From Burkholderia guangdongensis (lineage in GTDB: Bacteria > Pseudomonadota > Gammaproteobacteria > Burkholderiales > Burkholderiaceae): DNA of 64,000 bases. A model generated the notes under the pieces. It made no database searches. It worked only from the letters and a program-made list of their open reading frames with translations, and was not told the origin of the DNA. The stretch covers positions 1 to 64,000 of the forward strand of contig NZ_JACBNX010000003.1 in assembly GCF_013403875.1 (NCBI RefSeq), written 5' to 3'. Both the position numbers and the translations under genes were made by a program. The first letter of the stretch is position 1. Each line of letters begins with the position of its first letter. Below are positions 10,607 to 19,078 of the stretch, piece after piece.

Positions 10607-12946
10607 TCAATCCCATTTGTAATGCAGCCCGACCCAGATACCACGCGGCGCGCCGGGCCCGACGAACTGCTCGTTGACCGGATTCGCGCCATCGAACGAG
10701 TGACCGGGCCCGTTGAAGAAGTTCTGACCGAGCACGGCAAAACTCGCGTAGCGCTTATTGAGCACGTTCGTCACGTTCGCGAACACGTCGAGCTGCTTCG
10801 TGATCCGGTAACGCGTATCGACATCGATCAGCAGGTAGCCGGCGATCTTTCCGTTGGCATCCTGATTGTTTTCGTCACCTTGCGCGTATACACCGCTGCG
10901 CCAAGTGACATTCGTGCCGATGCTCCACGTCGTCGTCGCCGCATAATCGAGCCGCAGCTTCACCGCGTGCTCGGGAATACCCGGAATGCGGTTGCCCGGC
11001 TTGACCGTGACGATGCCGTTCGCGTCGGCGCTCGAATTCGCGGGGCTGCTCTCGGTCCACGTCGACCGATAGGTCGCGTCGATGTAGCTGTAGTTCAGCC
11101 CGATCCCGAGCGGACCGAGCTGCGTGCGGCCCGCGAGCTCGATGCCTTGCCGCCGCGTCTTGCCGACGTTCTGGAAGTAGCCCCGCGAGCTGCCGGCGGT
11201 GCTGACGAACTCGATGTCGTCATCGAGCGTCGTCCGATAGGCGGCCGCGCTCCACGTCGTCGCTCGCCCGATCCGGCCGCGCGCACCGACCTCGAACGTC
11301 TTCGACACGACCGGCCGCAACGCCGGGTCCGCGACAAAATCGTTCGGCAGCGAGCACGGCGCGGCAGGATCCGCGCACGCGAGCTCGATCGCGGTCGGTG
11401 CGCGCATTCCTTCGTTGTACGTCGCATAGGCGGTCACGCCGGGCGTCGGATTCCAGTTGACCCCGATCGCCGGATTGAAACGCGAGAACGTGTGGTTGCC
11501 GTCGAGCAGCGGCTGCACCCCGCTCTCGTCGCCGATTCGCGCGTTCGCGCGGTCGTAGCGGCCGGACAGCGTCATGGTCCATTGCGGCGTCAGCGACAGT
11601 GTCTCGCTCAGATAGAAGCCGTCATTCGCGTTGCGCGTCTTCGCATTCGTCTGCTGAACGAAATTGCCGATGCCGATCGCCGCGCGATCGGCGGTGAAGT
11701 ACGCGTCCTGCTGCGACGCCACGTAACTCGAATTCGCGACGTCGGCGGTAACGCCCGCGACGAACTGACTCGCCATGCCGCCGAGCTTGCCGAGCAGCGT
11801 GAGCTGCAGGCTCGCGCCGTAGCTGTCGGTCGTGACGATCGAATCGGCGTTGGTCCCCTGCACCGTGTCGACGTTGCCCTCGGCGTCAAGCGCGCCGTAG
11901 TCGGTATTGTTGTTGCTGCTGACGTTCTCGCTGCGCAGATGCCGGTAATACGCATTGCCGCTCAGCTCGACGCCGTCGCTGAAGAAATGGTCGCCGGACA
12001 GCGTCAGATAGCCGGCGCGATTGCGGTTCAGGTCCGGATACGTGTACGCCTGCCTGGGGTTGTCGAGGAACGAGCGCGGAATCGTCTGGCTGCCGTACAG
12101 CGCGTTGTCCGCGCCGCCGGCCGCGATCGACAGCGTCGTGTCGTCGTCGGTGTAGCGCAGCTTGCCGAACGCCTGCCGCACACGGCTCGCGTCGTGGTCC
12201 GCCCAGCCGCCGTCGTTCGACGCGTTCGCGGTCGCATAGTAGTCGACATGCGGGCCGAGCGTGCCGCCCTGCTCGATCTGCGCGGTCTTGCGGCCCCATG
12301 AGCCGCCGGTGATCTCGGCCTCGCCGCCGGGGTCCGCGCGGCCGTTCTTCGTCGTGATCGCCACCGCGCCGCCGAGCGTATTCAACCCGTACGCGGGATT
12401 CGAGCCCGGGATCAACTGGATCTTGTCGATCGCTTCGACCGGAATCAGATCCCAGTTCACGACGTCGCCGAACGGCTCGTTCACGCGCACGCCGTCGACG
12501 AACACCGAAATCCCCTGCGGCGTGCCGAGCAGCGGCGACGCAGTGAAGCCGCGATAGTTGAGGTTCACCTGATTCGGATTGCCTTGCGCATCCGCCAGCG
12601 TCACGCTCGGCAGATTCGCGACGAAGAAATCGGTCAGCGTCGCGCGATGCTGGGCGTCGATCTCCGACGCGCGAACCGTCTGCACATTCGCGGGCACCTT
12701 CGCCAGCGGCGTGCCGATCCCGAGCAACGGCGTCGTGCCGACGACGACGACGGTCGGCAGCAACGCGGGCGCGGCAGATGTCGCCGCGGGCGTTGCCGAT
12801 GCCCGCGCGTCGCTCGCCGCGTCGGCAACGGCGGCGATAGATTGCGCGCATGCGCCGCCACCAATCGCACTGAACGTCAGGCCCGCGCCGAGCGCAACGC
12901 CGATGCGTCGAGCGCGGCTGCGGCAACGCCCCCGTTGGGTTCGCAT
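10607..12946 (-). CDS. TonB-dependent outer-membrane receptor beside the PQQ alcohol dehydrogenase
   Basis: A 779-residue receptor with an N-terminal signal (after MRTQRGRCRSR, ending near GGGACAQ), a TonB-box-like PTVVVVGTTP segment, and a plug with NLNYRGFTASPLLGTPQGIS and NTLGGAVAITTKNG. The barrel follows and ends in an aromatic C-terminus (GIWVGLHYKWD). The substrate is not readable from sequence. Because it shares a control region with a PQQ enzyme and tonB-exbB-exbD sits in the pqq operon, uptake of PQQ or a metal-chelate (for example a lanthanide chelator complex) is a reasonable inference. I chose the ATG at 12946, which gives a proper signal peptide, over the much longer frame upstream. 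Confidence 0.92.
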   Translation of the reverse strand: MRTQRGRCRSRARRIGVALGAGLTFSAIGGGACAQSIAAVADAASDARASATPAATSAAPALLPTVVVVGTTPLLGIGTPLAKVPANVQTVRASEIDAQHRATLTDFFVANLPSVTLADAQGNPNQVNLNYRGFTASPLLGTPQGISVFVDGVRVNEPFGDVVNWDLIPVEAIDKIQLIPGSNPAYGLNTLGGAVAITTKNGRADPGGEAEITGGSWGRKTAQIEQGGTLGPHVDYYATANASNDGGWADHDASRVRQAFGKLRYTDDDTTLSIAAGGADNALYGSQTIPRSFLDNPRQAYTYPDLNRNRAGYLTLSGDHFFSDGVELSGNAYYRHLRSENVSSNNNTDYGALDAEGNVDTVQGTNADSIVTTDSYGASLQLTLLGKLGGMASQFVAGVTADVANSSYVASQQDAYFTADRAAIGIGNFVQQTNAKTRNANDGFYLSETLSLTPQWTMTLSGRYDRANARIGDESGVQPLLDGNHTFSRFNPAIGVNWNPTPGVTAYATYNEGMRAPTAIELACADPAAPCSLPNDFVADPALRPVVSKTFEVGARGRIGRATTWSAAAYRTTLDDDIEFVSTAGSSRGYFQNVGKTRRQGIELAGRTQLGPLGIGLNYSYIDATYRSTWTESSPANSSADANGIVTVKPGNRIPGIPEHAVKLRLDYAATTTWSIGTNVTWRSGVYAQGDENNQDANGKIAGYLLIDVDTRYRITKQLDVFANVTNVLNKRYASFAVLGQNFFNGPGHSFDGANPVNEQFVGPGAPRGIWVGLHYKWD

Positions 12947-13039
12947 GATCAATTTCCGTCTCCGTCCGTTATTTGAAGTCGTGCCTGGCGCAGCCGCGCC
13001 GACCGATGCGGATGCAACCGTCTCGTTGCACGTCGACTT

Positions 13040-13055
13040 CGCGAAAACCGTGCCA
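13040..13055 (-). promoter_or_regulatory. Sigma54-type promoter for the TonB-dependent receptor
   Basis: The minus strand reads TGGCACGGTTTTCGCG. The -24 box TGGCAC is perfect, and GG and GC are ten bases apart; the -12 box is TCGC instead of TTGC. It lies about 95 bases before the receptor ATG and about 80-110 bases from the two activator-site candidates. Confidence 0.55.
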
Positions 13056-13117
13056 GCACCAGTCGCACCGCGTGCGGCCCCGCCGCCGTTCGCTCGACAC
13101 CGGCATGGCGCGCCAGC

Positions 13118-13166
13118 TGTGACGTTCGGCAACACCATTCGGCCTGACATGTACCCGAATGCAACA
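13118..13166. promoter_or_regulatory. Pair of TGT-N11-ACA activator sites in a divergent control region
   Basis: Two copies of the element found upstream of pqqA: TGTGAC-GTTCG-GCAACA (13118-13134) and TGTACC-CGAAT-GCAACA (13150-13166). Each keeps TGT-N11-ACA and a full GCAACA half-site. Their centres are 32 bases apart, three helical turns, so they lie on the same face. They sit between two opposed -24/-12 elements and could serve both. Confidence 0.65.
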
Positions 13167-13244
13167 CATCGCCCGGCGCCGCCGCATCGCTGCCGAACCC
13201 GCGTCACGGCCGCACGGCCGCGCCGCACATGCGTTCCGCGCGAA

Positions 13245-13260
13245 TGGCATGCGATTTGCG
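13245..13260 (+). promoter_or_regulatory. Sigma54 (-24/-12) promoter for the PQQ alcohol dehydrogenase
   Basis: The plus strand reads TGGCATGCGATTTGCG: a TGGCAT -24 box, a TTGC -12 box and GG-N10-GC spacing. It lies about 90 bases before the dehydrogenase ATG. It closely resembles the element before pqqA (GGCATGC then TTGC). Confidence 0.75.
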
Positions 13261-13348
13261 AGAACGGGAGCACCCGGCCCGGCACCACGCGAATGCGTCA
13301 CAGGGCCGACATCGCGGCAGTGCATCGACAAATACTCAGGAGACGATT

Positions 13349-15076
13349 ATGAAAAAACCTTCGGCATCAGCCAGCCGGCTGGCGACGTGCGGGATCGGCA
13401 TCGCGGCCGTGATCGCGCTGAACGCGGGCCCGGTGGACGCCGCCGCGGACTATCCGGCCGTCACGTACGACCGGCTCGCACACGCGCAGAACGATCCGGG
13501 CTGGCTCACCTACTACCGCACGTACAACGGCCAGTCGCATTCGCCGCTCAAGCAGATCGACGCGTCGAACGTCGGGCAGCTGAAACAGGCGTGGAGCTAC
13601 CCGTTCCCGGCCGATCTGAAGCAGGGCTTCGAGGCGACGCCGATCATCAACGGCAACTACCTGTTCGTGACGACGCCGAAGGACAACGTCTACGCGTTCG
13701 ACGCCAAGACCGGCAAGCAGCTGTGGAAGTACGAGCCGAAGCTCGGGGCGGAATCGTTCAAGACTGCGTGCTGCGACGTCGTGAACCGCGGCGTCGCGCT
13801 GTACGGCAAGAACGTCTACATCGCGATGCTGAGCGGCGAGGTCGCCGCGCTCGACGCGCAGACGGGCAACCTGGTCTGGAAGAAGCAGATGTTCGATCCG
13901 GGCCTTGGCTACGCGTTCTCGCTTGCGCCGCTCGCACTCGACGGCGCGATCGTCGTCGGCACGTCCGGCGGCGAGTACGGAATCCGTGGCTACATCGCCG
14001 CGCTGAATCCGAAGGACGGTTCGCTGCTGTGGAAGCGCTACACGATCCCCGGCGCCGGCGAGAAAGGCGCGGACACCTGGCCCGACGGGATGCAGGCGCA
14101 CGGCGGCGGCGCGGCGTGGCTGACCGGCACCTACGACACGGCGTCGCGCACGCTGTACTGGGGCGTCGGCAACCCCGGCCCGTGGCTCGCGGCGCTGCGT
14201 CCCGGCGACAACCTGTACTCGGATTCGCTGCTCGCGCTCGATCCGAAGAGCGGCAAGCTGAAGTGGCACTACCAGTACACGCGCAACGACACGTGGGACT
14301 ACGACGGCGTGAACACCCCGATCCTCGCGGACATCAAGTACGACGGCAAGGACTACGACGCGATCATTCACGCGGATCGCAACGGCTTCTTCCACGCGAT
14401 CGACCGCCAGACCGGCAAGCTGATCTACGCGAAGCCGTTCGTGACGGCGTCGTCGGTGACCGGCTACACGGCGGACGGCAGGCCGGTCGAGGACGAGTCG
14501 AAGTTCCCGAAGGCCGGCACGACGATCGACACGTGCCCGAGCTTCCTCGGCGGCAAGAACTGGTGGTCGGTATCGTACGACCCCGAACGGCACATCGCGG
14601 TCGTGCCGTCGCTGCACGCGTGCATGAGCCTGTCCGGCAAGTCCGTCAGCTACATGGAAGGCCTGCCGTATCTCGGCGAAGGCTTCGAGATCAAGCCCGA
14701 GCCGGGCAGCCAGGGCTACGGCGAGCTGCAGGCGATCGACGTGACCACCGGCCAGAAGATCTGGAGCCACTGGACGAAGATGCCGTGGAATGGCGGCGCG
14801 GCGACGACGTCGACCGGCCTCACGTTCAGCGGCTCGCTCGACGGCCACCTGTACGCGTTCGACACCGCGACCGGCAAGGTGCTGTGGGAGAGCCCGCAGC
14901 TCGCGAGCGGGATCATCGCGCAGCCGTCGGTGTTCGAGGTCGACGGCAAGGAGTACGTCGCGGTGCTCGCAGGCTACGGCGGCGCGAACCCGATCTGGGG
15001 CGGGCCGATGGCCGACGTCGCGAAGGACGTGCCGCGCGGCGGCACGCTGTACGTGTTCGCGCTCGATCGGAGCTGA
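13349..15076 (+). CDS. PQQ-dependent alcohol dehydrogenase with lanthanide-type active site
   Basis: A 575-residue periplasmic quinoprotein with a signal peptide (MKKPSASASRLATCGIGIAA onward) and eight-bladed propeller repeats (for example AFDAKTGKQLWKYEP). The vicinal disulphide Cys141-Cys142 (TACCDVVNRG) that sits on PQQ is present. The catalytic base is Asp317 in TWDYDGVN. Asp319, two residues later, is the extra ligand found in lanthanide-dependent XoxF/PedH-type enzymes, where calcium enzymes have Ala, Ser or Thr. There is no haem domain, so it belongs to the type I group and must pass electrons to a separate cytochrome, presumably the next gene product. Substrate (methanol, ethanol or another alcohol) cannot be decided by eye. 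Confidence 0.93.
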   Translation: MKKPSASASRLATCGIGIAAVIALNAGPVDAAADYPAVTYDRLAHAQNDPGWLTYYRTYNGQSHSPLKQIDASNVGQLKQAWSYPFPADLKQGFEATPIINGNYLFVTTPKDNVYAFDAKTGKQLWKYEPKLGAESFKTACCDVVNRGVALYGKNVYIAMLSGEVAALDAQTGNLVWKKQMFDPGLGYAFSLAPLALDGAIVVGTSGGEYGIRGYIAALNPKDGSLLWKRYTIPGAGEKGADTWPDGMQAHGGGAAWLTGTYDTASRTLYWGVGNPGPWLAALRPGDNLYSDSLLALDPKSGKLKWHYQYTRNDTWDYDGVNTPILADIKYDGKDYDAIIHADRNGFFHAIDRQTGKLIYAKPFVTASSVTGYTADGRPVEDESKFPKAGTTIDTCPSFLGGKNWWSVSYDPERHIAVVPSLHACMSLSGKSVSYMEGLPYLGEGFEIKPEPGSQGYGELQAIDVTTGQKIWSHWTKMPWNGGAATTSTGLTFSGSLDGHLYAFDTATGKVLWESPQLASGIIAQPSVFEVDGKEYVAVLAGYGGANPIWGGPMADVAKDVPRGGTLYVFALDRS

Positions 15077-15168
15077 CACCGGCCCGTTAGCCACCGTCGC
15101 GCCCGTGTGGGCACCATGCGGGCACCATGCGGGCGCGACCTCCCCCGCCTTTACTGGAAAGCACGACC

Positions 15169-16410
15169 ATGAACACTCGACTCACTCAAATCGCCGTGGC
15201 CGGCGCGCTCGCGGCGGGCGTCGCGCTGACGCCGTTGCACGCATCGGCCGCCGGCGTACGCGTTTGCACGATGCCCGGCAGCCCTTCCGCCGCGCTCGAC
15301 AAATCCGTCGCACACGAGGCCTTTCTCGCGGCCGGCGTCGCCGCTTCGTTCGCGTCGCACGGGATCGACGGCGGCGACGACGACGACGGCGTCTCCGCAC
15401 GCGAACTCGCGAAATCGCTTGCACGCGACTGCGACGTGATCGCCGGCTTCCCGCGCTCGGCGCTCGCCGACGCATCGGACACGCATCTGATTTTCTCTCG
15501 GGGCTATCTGCGTTCGGGCTACGTCAGCGTCGCGCTGCGCAACCCGCGCGCGGCCGGCGCGTCAGCCGCCGGCAAGGAAACCATCGCCGCCACTTACTCG
15601 AGCCCTTCGCAGCTCATCGCGGTTCAGCAGAAGAATGCGCGCTTCGATCTCGAGAACACGTCCGAGCTGACCGTCGACGCGGTCGCGAAGGGGCGTGCAC
15701 AGCGCGCGATCGTCTGGTATCCGGCCGTCGTCGCCTATCAGCGAAAACATCCGCAGCAGCGCTTCGACATTTCGCCGACCGCGTCTCCCTATACGGACTG
15801 GAATCTCGCATTCGCATTCGGTCCGGGCCGGGAAGATCTGCAAAAGCGCGTCGACACCGCGCTGTCGCGGATGAACGACGACGGCCGTCTCGCCGCACTA
15901 ACGCGCAGTTGGGCGCTGCCGGACACCGTCGCGCAGACGGGCCCGGCCGCGTCGGCTCACTTCACCGGCAACCGGGTATGGGGCCAGCCGCGCGCAAACC
16001 TGCTGCCCGCGCGCAACGACACGTCGATCGGCGGCTTCATCAAGGTCGCCGCCACCGCCGGCGGCGACGCACCGACGTTCGATCACGAACAGGTCGAGCA
16101 CGGCCAGCATCTGTATGCGGATTCGTGCGCGAAATGCCATGGCGCGCAGCTCGAAGGGATCACCGCGCCGGCGCTGAGCGGGCCGGCGTTCGCACCGGCG
16201 GCGCACTCGCACCTGACGATCGGCGGCATCTATCAGTACATGTCGACGAACATGCCGGCGGACCGCCCCGGAAAGATGACCGATCAGGAATATGCGGATC
16301 TGATGGCCTTCCTGCTTTACACGAACGGCTACAACGCGGGCAACGCGAAGCTGACCGCCGACATGGCGCGTACGTCGGCGACGCCGCTCAACGCGGGCCC
16401 GCGCAAGTAG
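15169..16410 (+). CDS. Fusion of a periplasmic solute-binding-like domain and a cytochrome c domain
   Basis: A 413-residue exported protein. After a signal peptide (ending near PLHASAAG) comes a domain resembling family-3 solute-binding proteins (VRVCTMPGSPSAALD, then DVIAGFPRSAL, and YTDWNLAFAFGPG to ALTRSWALPDT), as in MxaJ/XoxJ. A mono-haem cytochrome domain follows with CAKCH at 320-324 and a probable Met ligand near YMSTNMPADRPG. In methylotrophs the MxaJ/XoxJ-type protein and the electron-accepting cytochrome MxaG/XoxG are separate. Here one chain appears to combine both, placed right after the dehydrogenase. I infer it takes electrons from the quinoprotein. I chose the ATG at 15169 over one 14 codons earlier because it begins the signal peptide. 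Confidence 0.85.
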   Translation: MNTRLTQIAVAGALAAGVALTPLHASAAGVRVCTMPGSPSAALDKSVAHEAFLAAGVAASFASHGIDGGDDDDGVSARELAKSLARDCDVIAGFPRSALADASDTHLIFSRGYLRSGYVSVALRNPRAAGASAAGKETIAATYSSPSQLIAVQQKNARFDLENTSELTVDAVAKGRAQRAIVWYPAVVAYQRKHPQQRFDISPTASPYTDWNLAFAFGPGREDLQKRVDTALSRMNDDGRLAALTRSWALPDTVAQTGPAASAHFTGNRVWGQPRANLLPARNDTSIGGFIKVAATAGGDAPTFDHEQVEHGQHLYADSCAKCHGAQLEGITAPALSGPAFAPAAHSHLTIGGIYQYMSTNMPADRPGKMTDQEYADLMAFLLYTNGYNAGNAKLTADMARTSATPLNAGPRK

Positions 16411-16504
16411 CGCGCCGCGATGCCGGGCCGCGCGCCCGGCACTTCTTTCCTTGCTTTTTATTTAGTAATACGAATAAAAACACTCAACAACCTGGAGACG
16501 CCCT

Positions 16505-17575
16505 ATGAAAGGCAAGCAGTTGATTCTCTGTACGGCACTACTCGGCGCGACGACCTGCACGAACGCATTCGCGCAAAGCAGCGTGACGCTTTACGGAAAT
16601 CTGGACGGTGCATTGCTGTATACGAACAAGACGCTGAACTCGGCGACCGGCGGTAACGCCGGTCATCAGGTCGCGCTGGTCGACACCGGCATGACCCCGA
16701 CGAATTTCGGGCTGAAGGGAACCGAGGATCTCGGCGGCGGCCTCACCGCGCAGTTCCAGCTCGAAAACGGCTTTGCGATCACGGACGGCGCGATCAACCA
16801 TTCGAACGGCAACTTCTTCGGACGTCAGGCATGGGTCGGGCTCGGCGGCGGATTCGGCACGGTGAAGCTGGGCCTGCAATACTCGCCGTTCGTGCTCGCG
16901 GTGCTCGGCTCGGACCCGCGCCGCGTGTCGCACTTCGGCAGCACGCTCAACAGCTACGTCGACAACGTACTCGTCACCGGCCTGTTCAACCAGAACTCGG
17001 TCTCGTACACGACGCCAACGCTCGCCGGCCTGACCGGCAGCGCGATGGTTGCGTTCGGCGGCCAGGCGGGCGACTTCCAGGCGGGTCGTCAATACTCGGG
17101 CAGCCTCAAGTATCAGCTCGGCGGGCTCAACGTCAACGCCGGCTTCTACGACAGCAACGCGGCCACGTCCCCGACGCCGGTGCCGAGCACGGTCGCGTTC
17201 GTCGGGCGCACGCTCGGCGCGTCGTACAACTTTGGTCCCGTCACCGCGTCGGCGGCGTTCGCGAGCTACAAGGTCGCGGGCTCGTTCAGCAACAACGTCT
17301 ACAGCGGTGGCCTCGACTATCAGGCAACGTCCGCCCTCGACCTGAACGGCGGCGCGTGGTACACGACCGACCGGAACGACACGCACAACCATTCGCTGAT
17401 GGCGTCGGTCGGCGCGGACTACAGTCTGTCGAAGCGCACCGGCCTTTATGCGCAGGTCGGTGTGGTGAACAATCACGGCGCGATGGATTCCGGTCTCGCG
17501 ATCAATGGCGGCGCGTTGTTCGGTGCGGTCGGCACGACCGTCGGCATCGACGTCGGCATCCATCACACGTTCTGA
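16505..17575 (+). CDS. Gram-negative trimeric porin
   Basis: A 356-residue porin with a signal peptide ending at NAFAQ and the betaproteobacterial start SSVTLYGNLDGALLY. FGLKGTEDLGGGLTAQFQLE is the classic family block. PEFG-like constriction features are modified, and the C-terminus ends in a terminal Phe (VGIHHTF), the outer-membrane assembly signal. It lies 94 bases after the cytochrome fusion and may share its transcript, perhaps as a substrate entry pore; that role is inference. A strong ribosome site (CTGGAGACG) precedes the ATG. Confidence 0.95.
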   Translation: MKGKQLILCTALLGATTCTNAFAQSSVTLYGNLDGALLYTNKTLNSATGGNAGHQVALVDTGMTPTNFGLKGTEDLGGGLTAQFQLENGFAITDGAINHSNGNFFGRQAWVGLGGGFGTVKLGLQYSPFVLAVLGSDPRRVSHFGSTLNSYVDNVLVTGLFNQNSVSYTTPTLAGLTGSAMVAFGGQAGDFQAGRQYSGSLKYQLGGLNVNAGFYDSNAATSPTPVPSTVAFVGRTLGASYNFGPVTASAAFASYKVAGSFSNNVYSGGLDYQATSALDLNGGAWYTTDRNDTHNHSLMASVGADYSLSKRTGLYAQVGVVNNHGAMDSGLAINGGALFGAVGTTVGIDVGIHHTF

Positions 17576-17595
17576 CCGGCCAGCAGTCGGACAGG

Positions 17596-17622
17596 CCGGA
17601 CGGGCCGCACGCGCTCGTCCGG
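17596..17622. terminator. Hairpin between convergent porin and oprM genes
   Basis: A perfect seven-base stem CCGGACG/CGTCCGG with a 13-base loop sits in the 65-base gap between the porin stop and the oprM stop. There is no long T tract, so it is only a candidate bidirectional terminator. Confidence 0.4.
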
Positions 17623-17640
17623 CGCCCGATCCGGTCACGG

Positions 17641-19074
17641 TCACTTCAGCGCGACGCTCGCATTCGCATGCGAATCGTCGTACTCGCTCCATCCACCCCC
17701 GAGCGACCGATACAACGCGACCGCGGCCAGCGCCTGCTCGCGGCGCGCCTGATTCAGCGCCTCCGCATCGTGCAGATACACCTCCTGCGCGGTCAGCACG
17801 TCCAGAAAATCCGTTGCGCCGCCTTTGTACAGCTTGTTCGCGAGATCGAGCGCGCTGCCGGACGCGGTCGACGCATTCGCGAGGCGCTCGGCGGCCGTCG
17901 TCGAACTGACGAGATCGGCGCGGGAATCCTCGACTTCGCGCAACGCCTGCAGCATCGACTGATGCAGTTGCAGTTCCGACTCGCGCATCTGGCTCTCGCT
18001 CCGGTCGATGTCCGCGGAGATGCGCCCCGCATCGAAGATCGGGCTGACTGCGCTCAACGCGGCGCTGAACAGGTTGTCGGTCAGCGTCGGCAACCCGAGA
18101 TACGACGACGCGAGCACGCCGTCGGCCAGGTTCAGCGAGAACTTCGGATAACGCTCGCTCTTCGCGACACCGACCTGCGCCGCTTGCCGTTCGACGCGCG
18201 CATACGCGGCCAGCACGTCCGGGCGGCGCAGCAGCGCCTCCGACGGCAGCATCCGCGGCGTCCCCTGCGGCGGCGCCGGAATCTCGCCGGGCGTCGACAG
18301 CACCAGTTTGTCGACCGACTCCGGCGCGCGGCCGGAATAGACCGCGATCAGATTCAACTGATGATCGATCCGTGCCTGCGTCGGCGGAATGCGCGCTTCG
18401 AGCGCATCGAGCTCGTTTTGCGCACGCGTCACGTCGAGCTTCGTCGACAGGCCGTACGCGAAGCGCTTGCGCGTCAGATCGAGCGCGTGCTGCCGAATCC
18501 CGACGTTATCCTGAAGAATGCGCAGATCCTGCTGCGCCCAGCGCAGATCGACGTAAGCGGATGCGGTATCGGCCGCGAGCGCGAGCCGGATCATGTCCTC
18601 CGCATGCTTCTGCCCGACCAGATCGGCTTGCGCGGCCAGCCAGTCGAGCCGCTCGCCGCCGAACACGTCCGGCGACCAGTTCAGCGCGATCCCAGCGCCC
18701 GCCTGCTTCACGTACCCGACCGGCGGCGGCGTGTTCTGGCGCGCATCGGACGCCCGCGCGGTTGCGTCGAGCTCCGGCCACAGCACGGAACGCTTCCGCG
18801 CGACGAGTGCCTGCGCCTGCTTCACGCGCTCCGCCGCCGCCTGCAGATCGAGGTTGCGATCGAGAACAGTCACGAGCAGCACGTCGAGCGCCGGGTCGCG
18901 AAATTGCGCCCACCACGACGATACGTCGGCGGTGGGCGGCGGCACCACGCGGTCCCAATCCGCCGGCGCGACCGTGTGCAAGGTGCTGCTCAGCGCTGGA
19001 TGATCGGCCGGCTGCACCGCGCATCCTGCAACGAGTGCACCGCTCGCGATCGCGATCAGAATTTTTTTCATCAT
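17641..19074 (-). CDS. Outer-membrane efflux lipoprotein, OprM/NodT family
   Basis: About 477 residues. A lipoprotein signal is visible (IAIASGALVAGC, Cys at the lipobox). Two TolC-like repeats follow, with DVFGGERLDWLAAQ, the repeat LDLTRKRFAYGLSTKLDVTR and the matching LANKLYKGGATDFLDVLTAQ. It forms the outer-membrane channel of the pump with EmrA and EmrB. Two adjacent Met codons (19074, 19071) are the likely starts; a longer start at 19089 would overlap emrB. It is the last gene of the pump operon. Confidence 0.93.
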   Translation of the reverse strand: MMKKILIAIASGALVAGCAVQPADHPALSSTLHTVAPADWDRVVPPPTADVSSWWAQFRDPALDVLLVTVLDRNLDLQAAAERVKQAQALVARKRSVLWPELDATARASDARQNTPPPVGYVKQAGAGIALNWSPDVFGGERLDWLAAQADLVGQKHAEDMIRLALAADTASAYVDLRWAQQDLRILQDNVGIRQHALDLTRKRFAYGLSTKLDVTRAQNELDALEARIPPTQARIDHQLNLIAVYSGRAPESVDKLVLSTPGEIPAPPQGTPRMLPSEALLRRPDVLAAYARVERQAAQVGVAKSERYPKFSLNLADGVLASSYLGLPTLTDNLFSAALSAVSPIFDAGRISADIDRSESQMRESELQLHQSMLQALREVEDSRADLVSSTTAAERLANASTASGSALDLANKLYKGGATDFLDVLTAQEVYLHDAEALNQARREQALAAVALYRSLGGGWSEYDDSHANASVALK

Positions 19075-19078
19075 GGTC

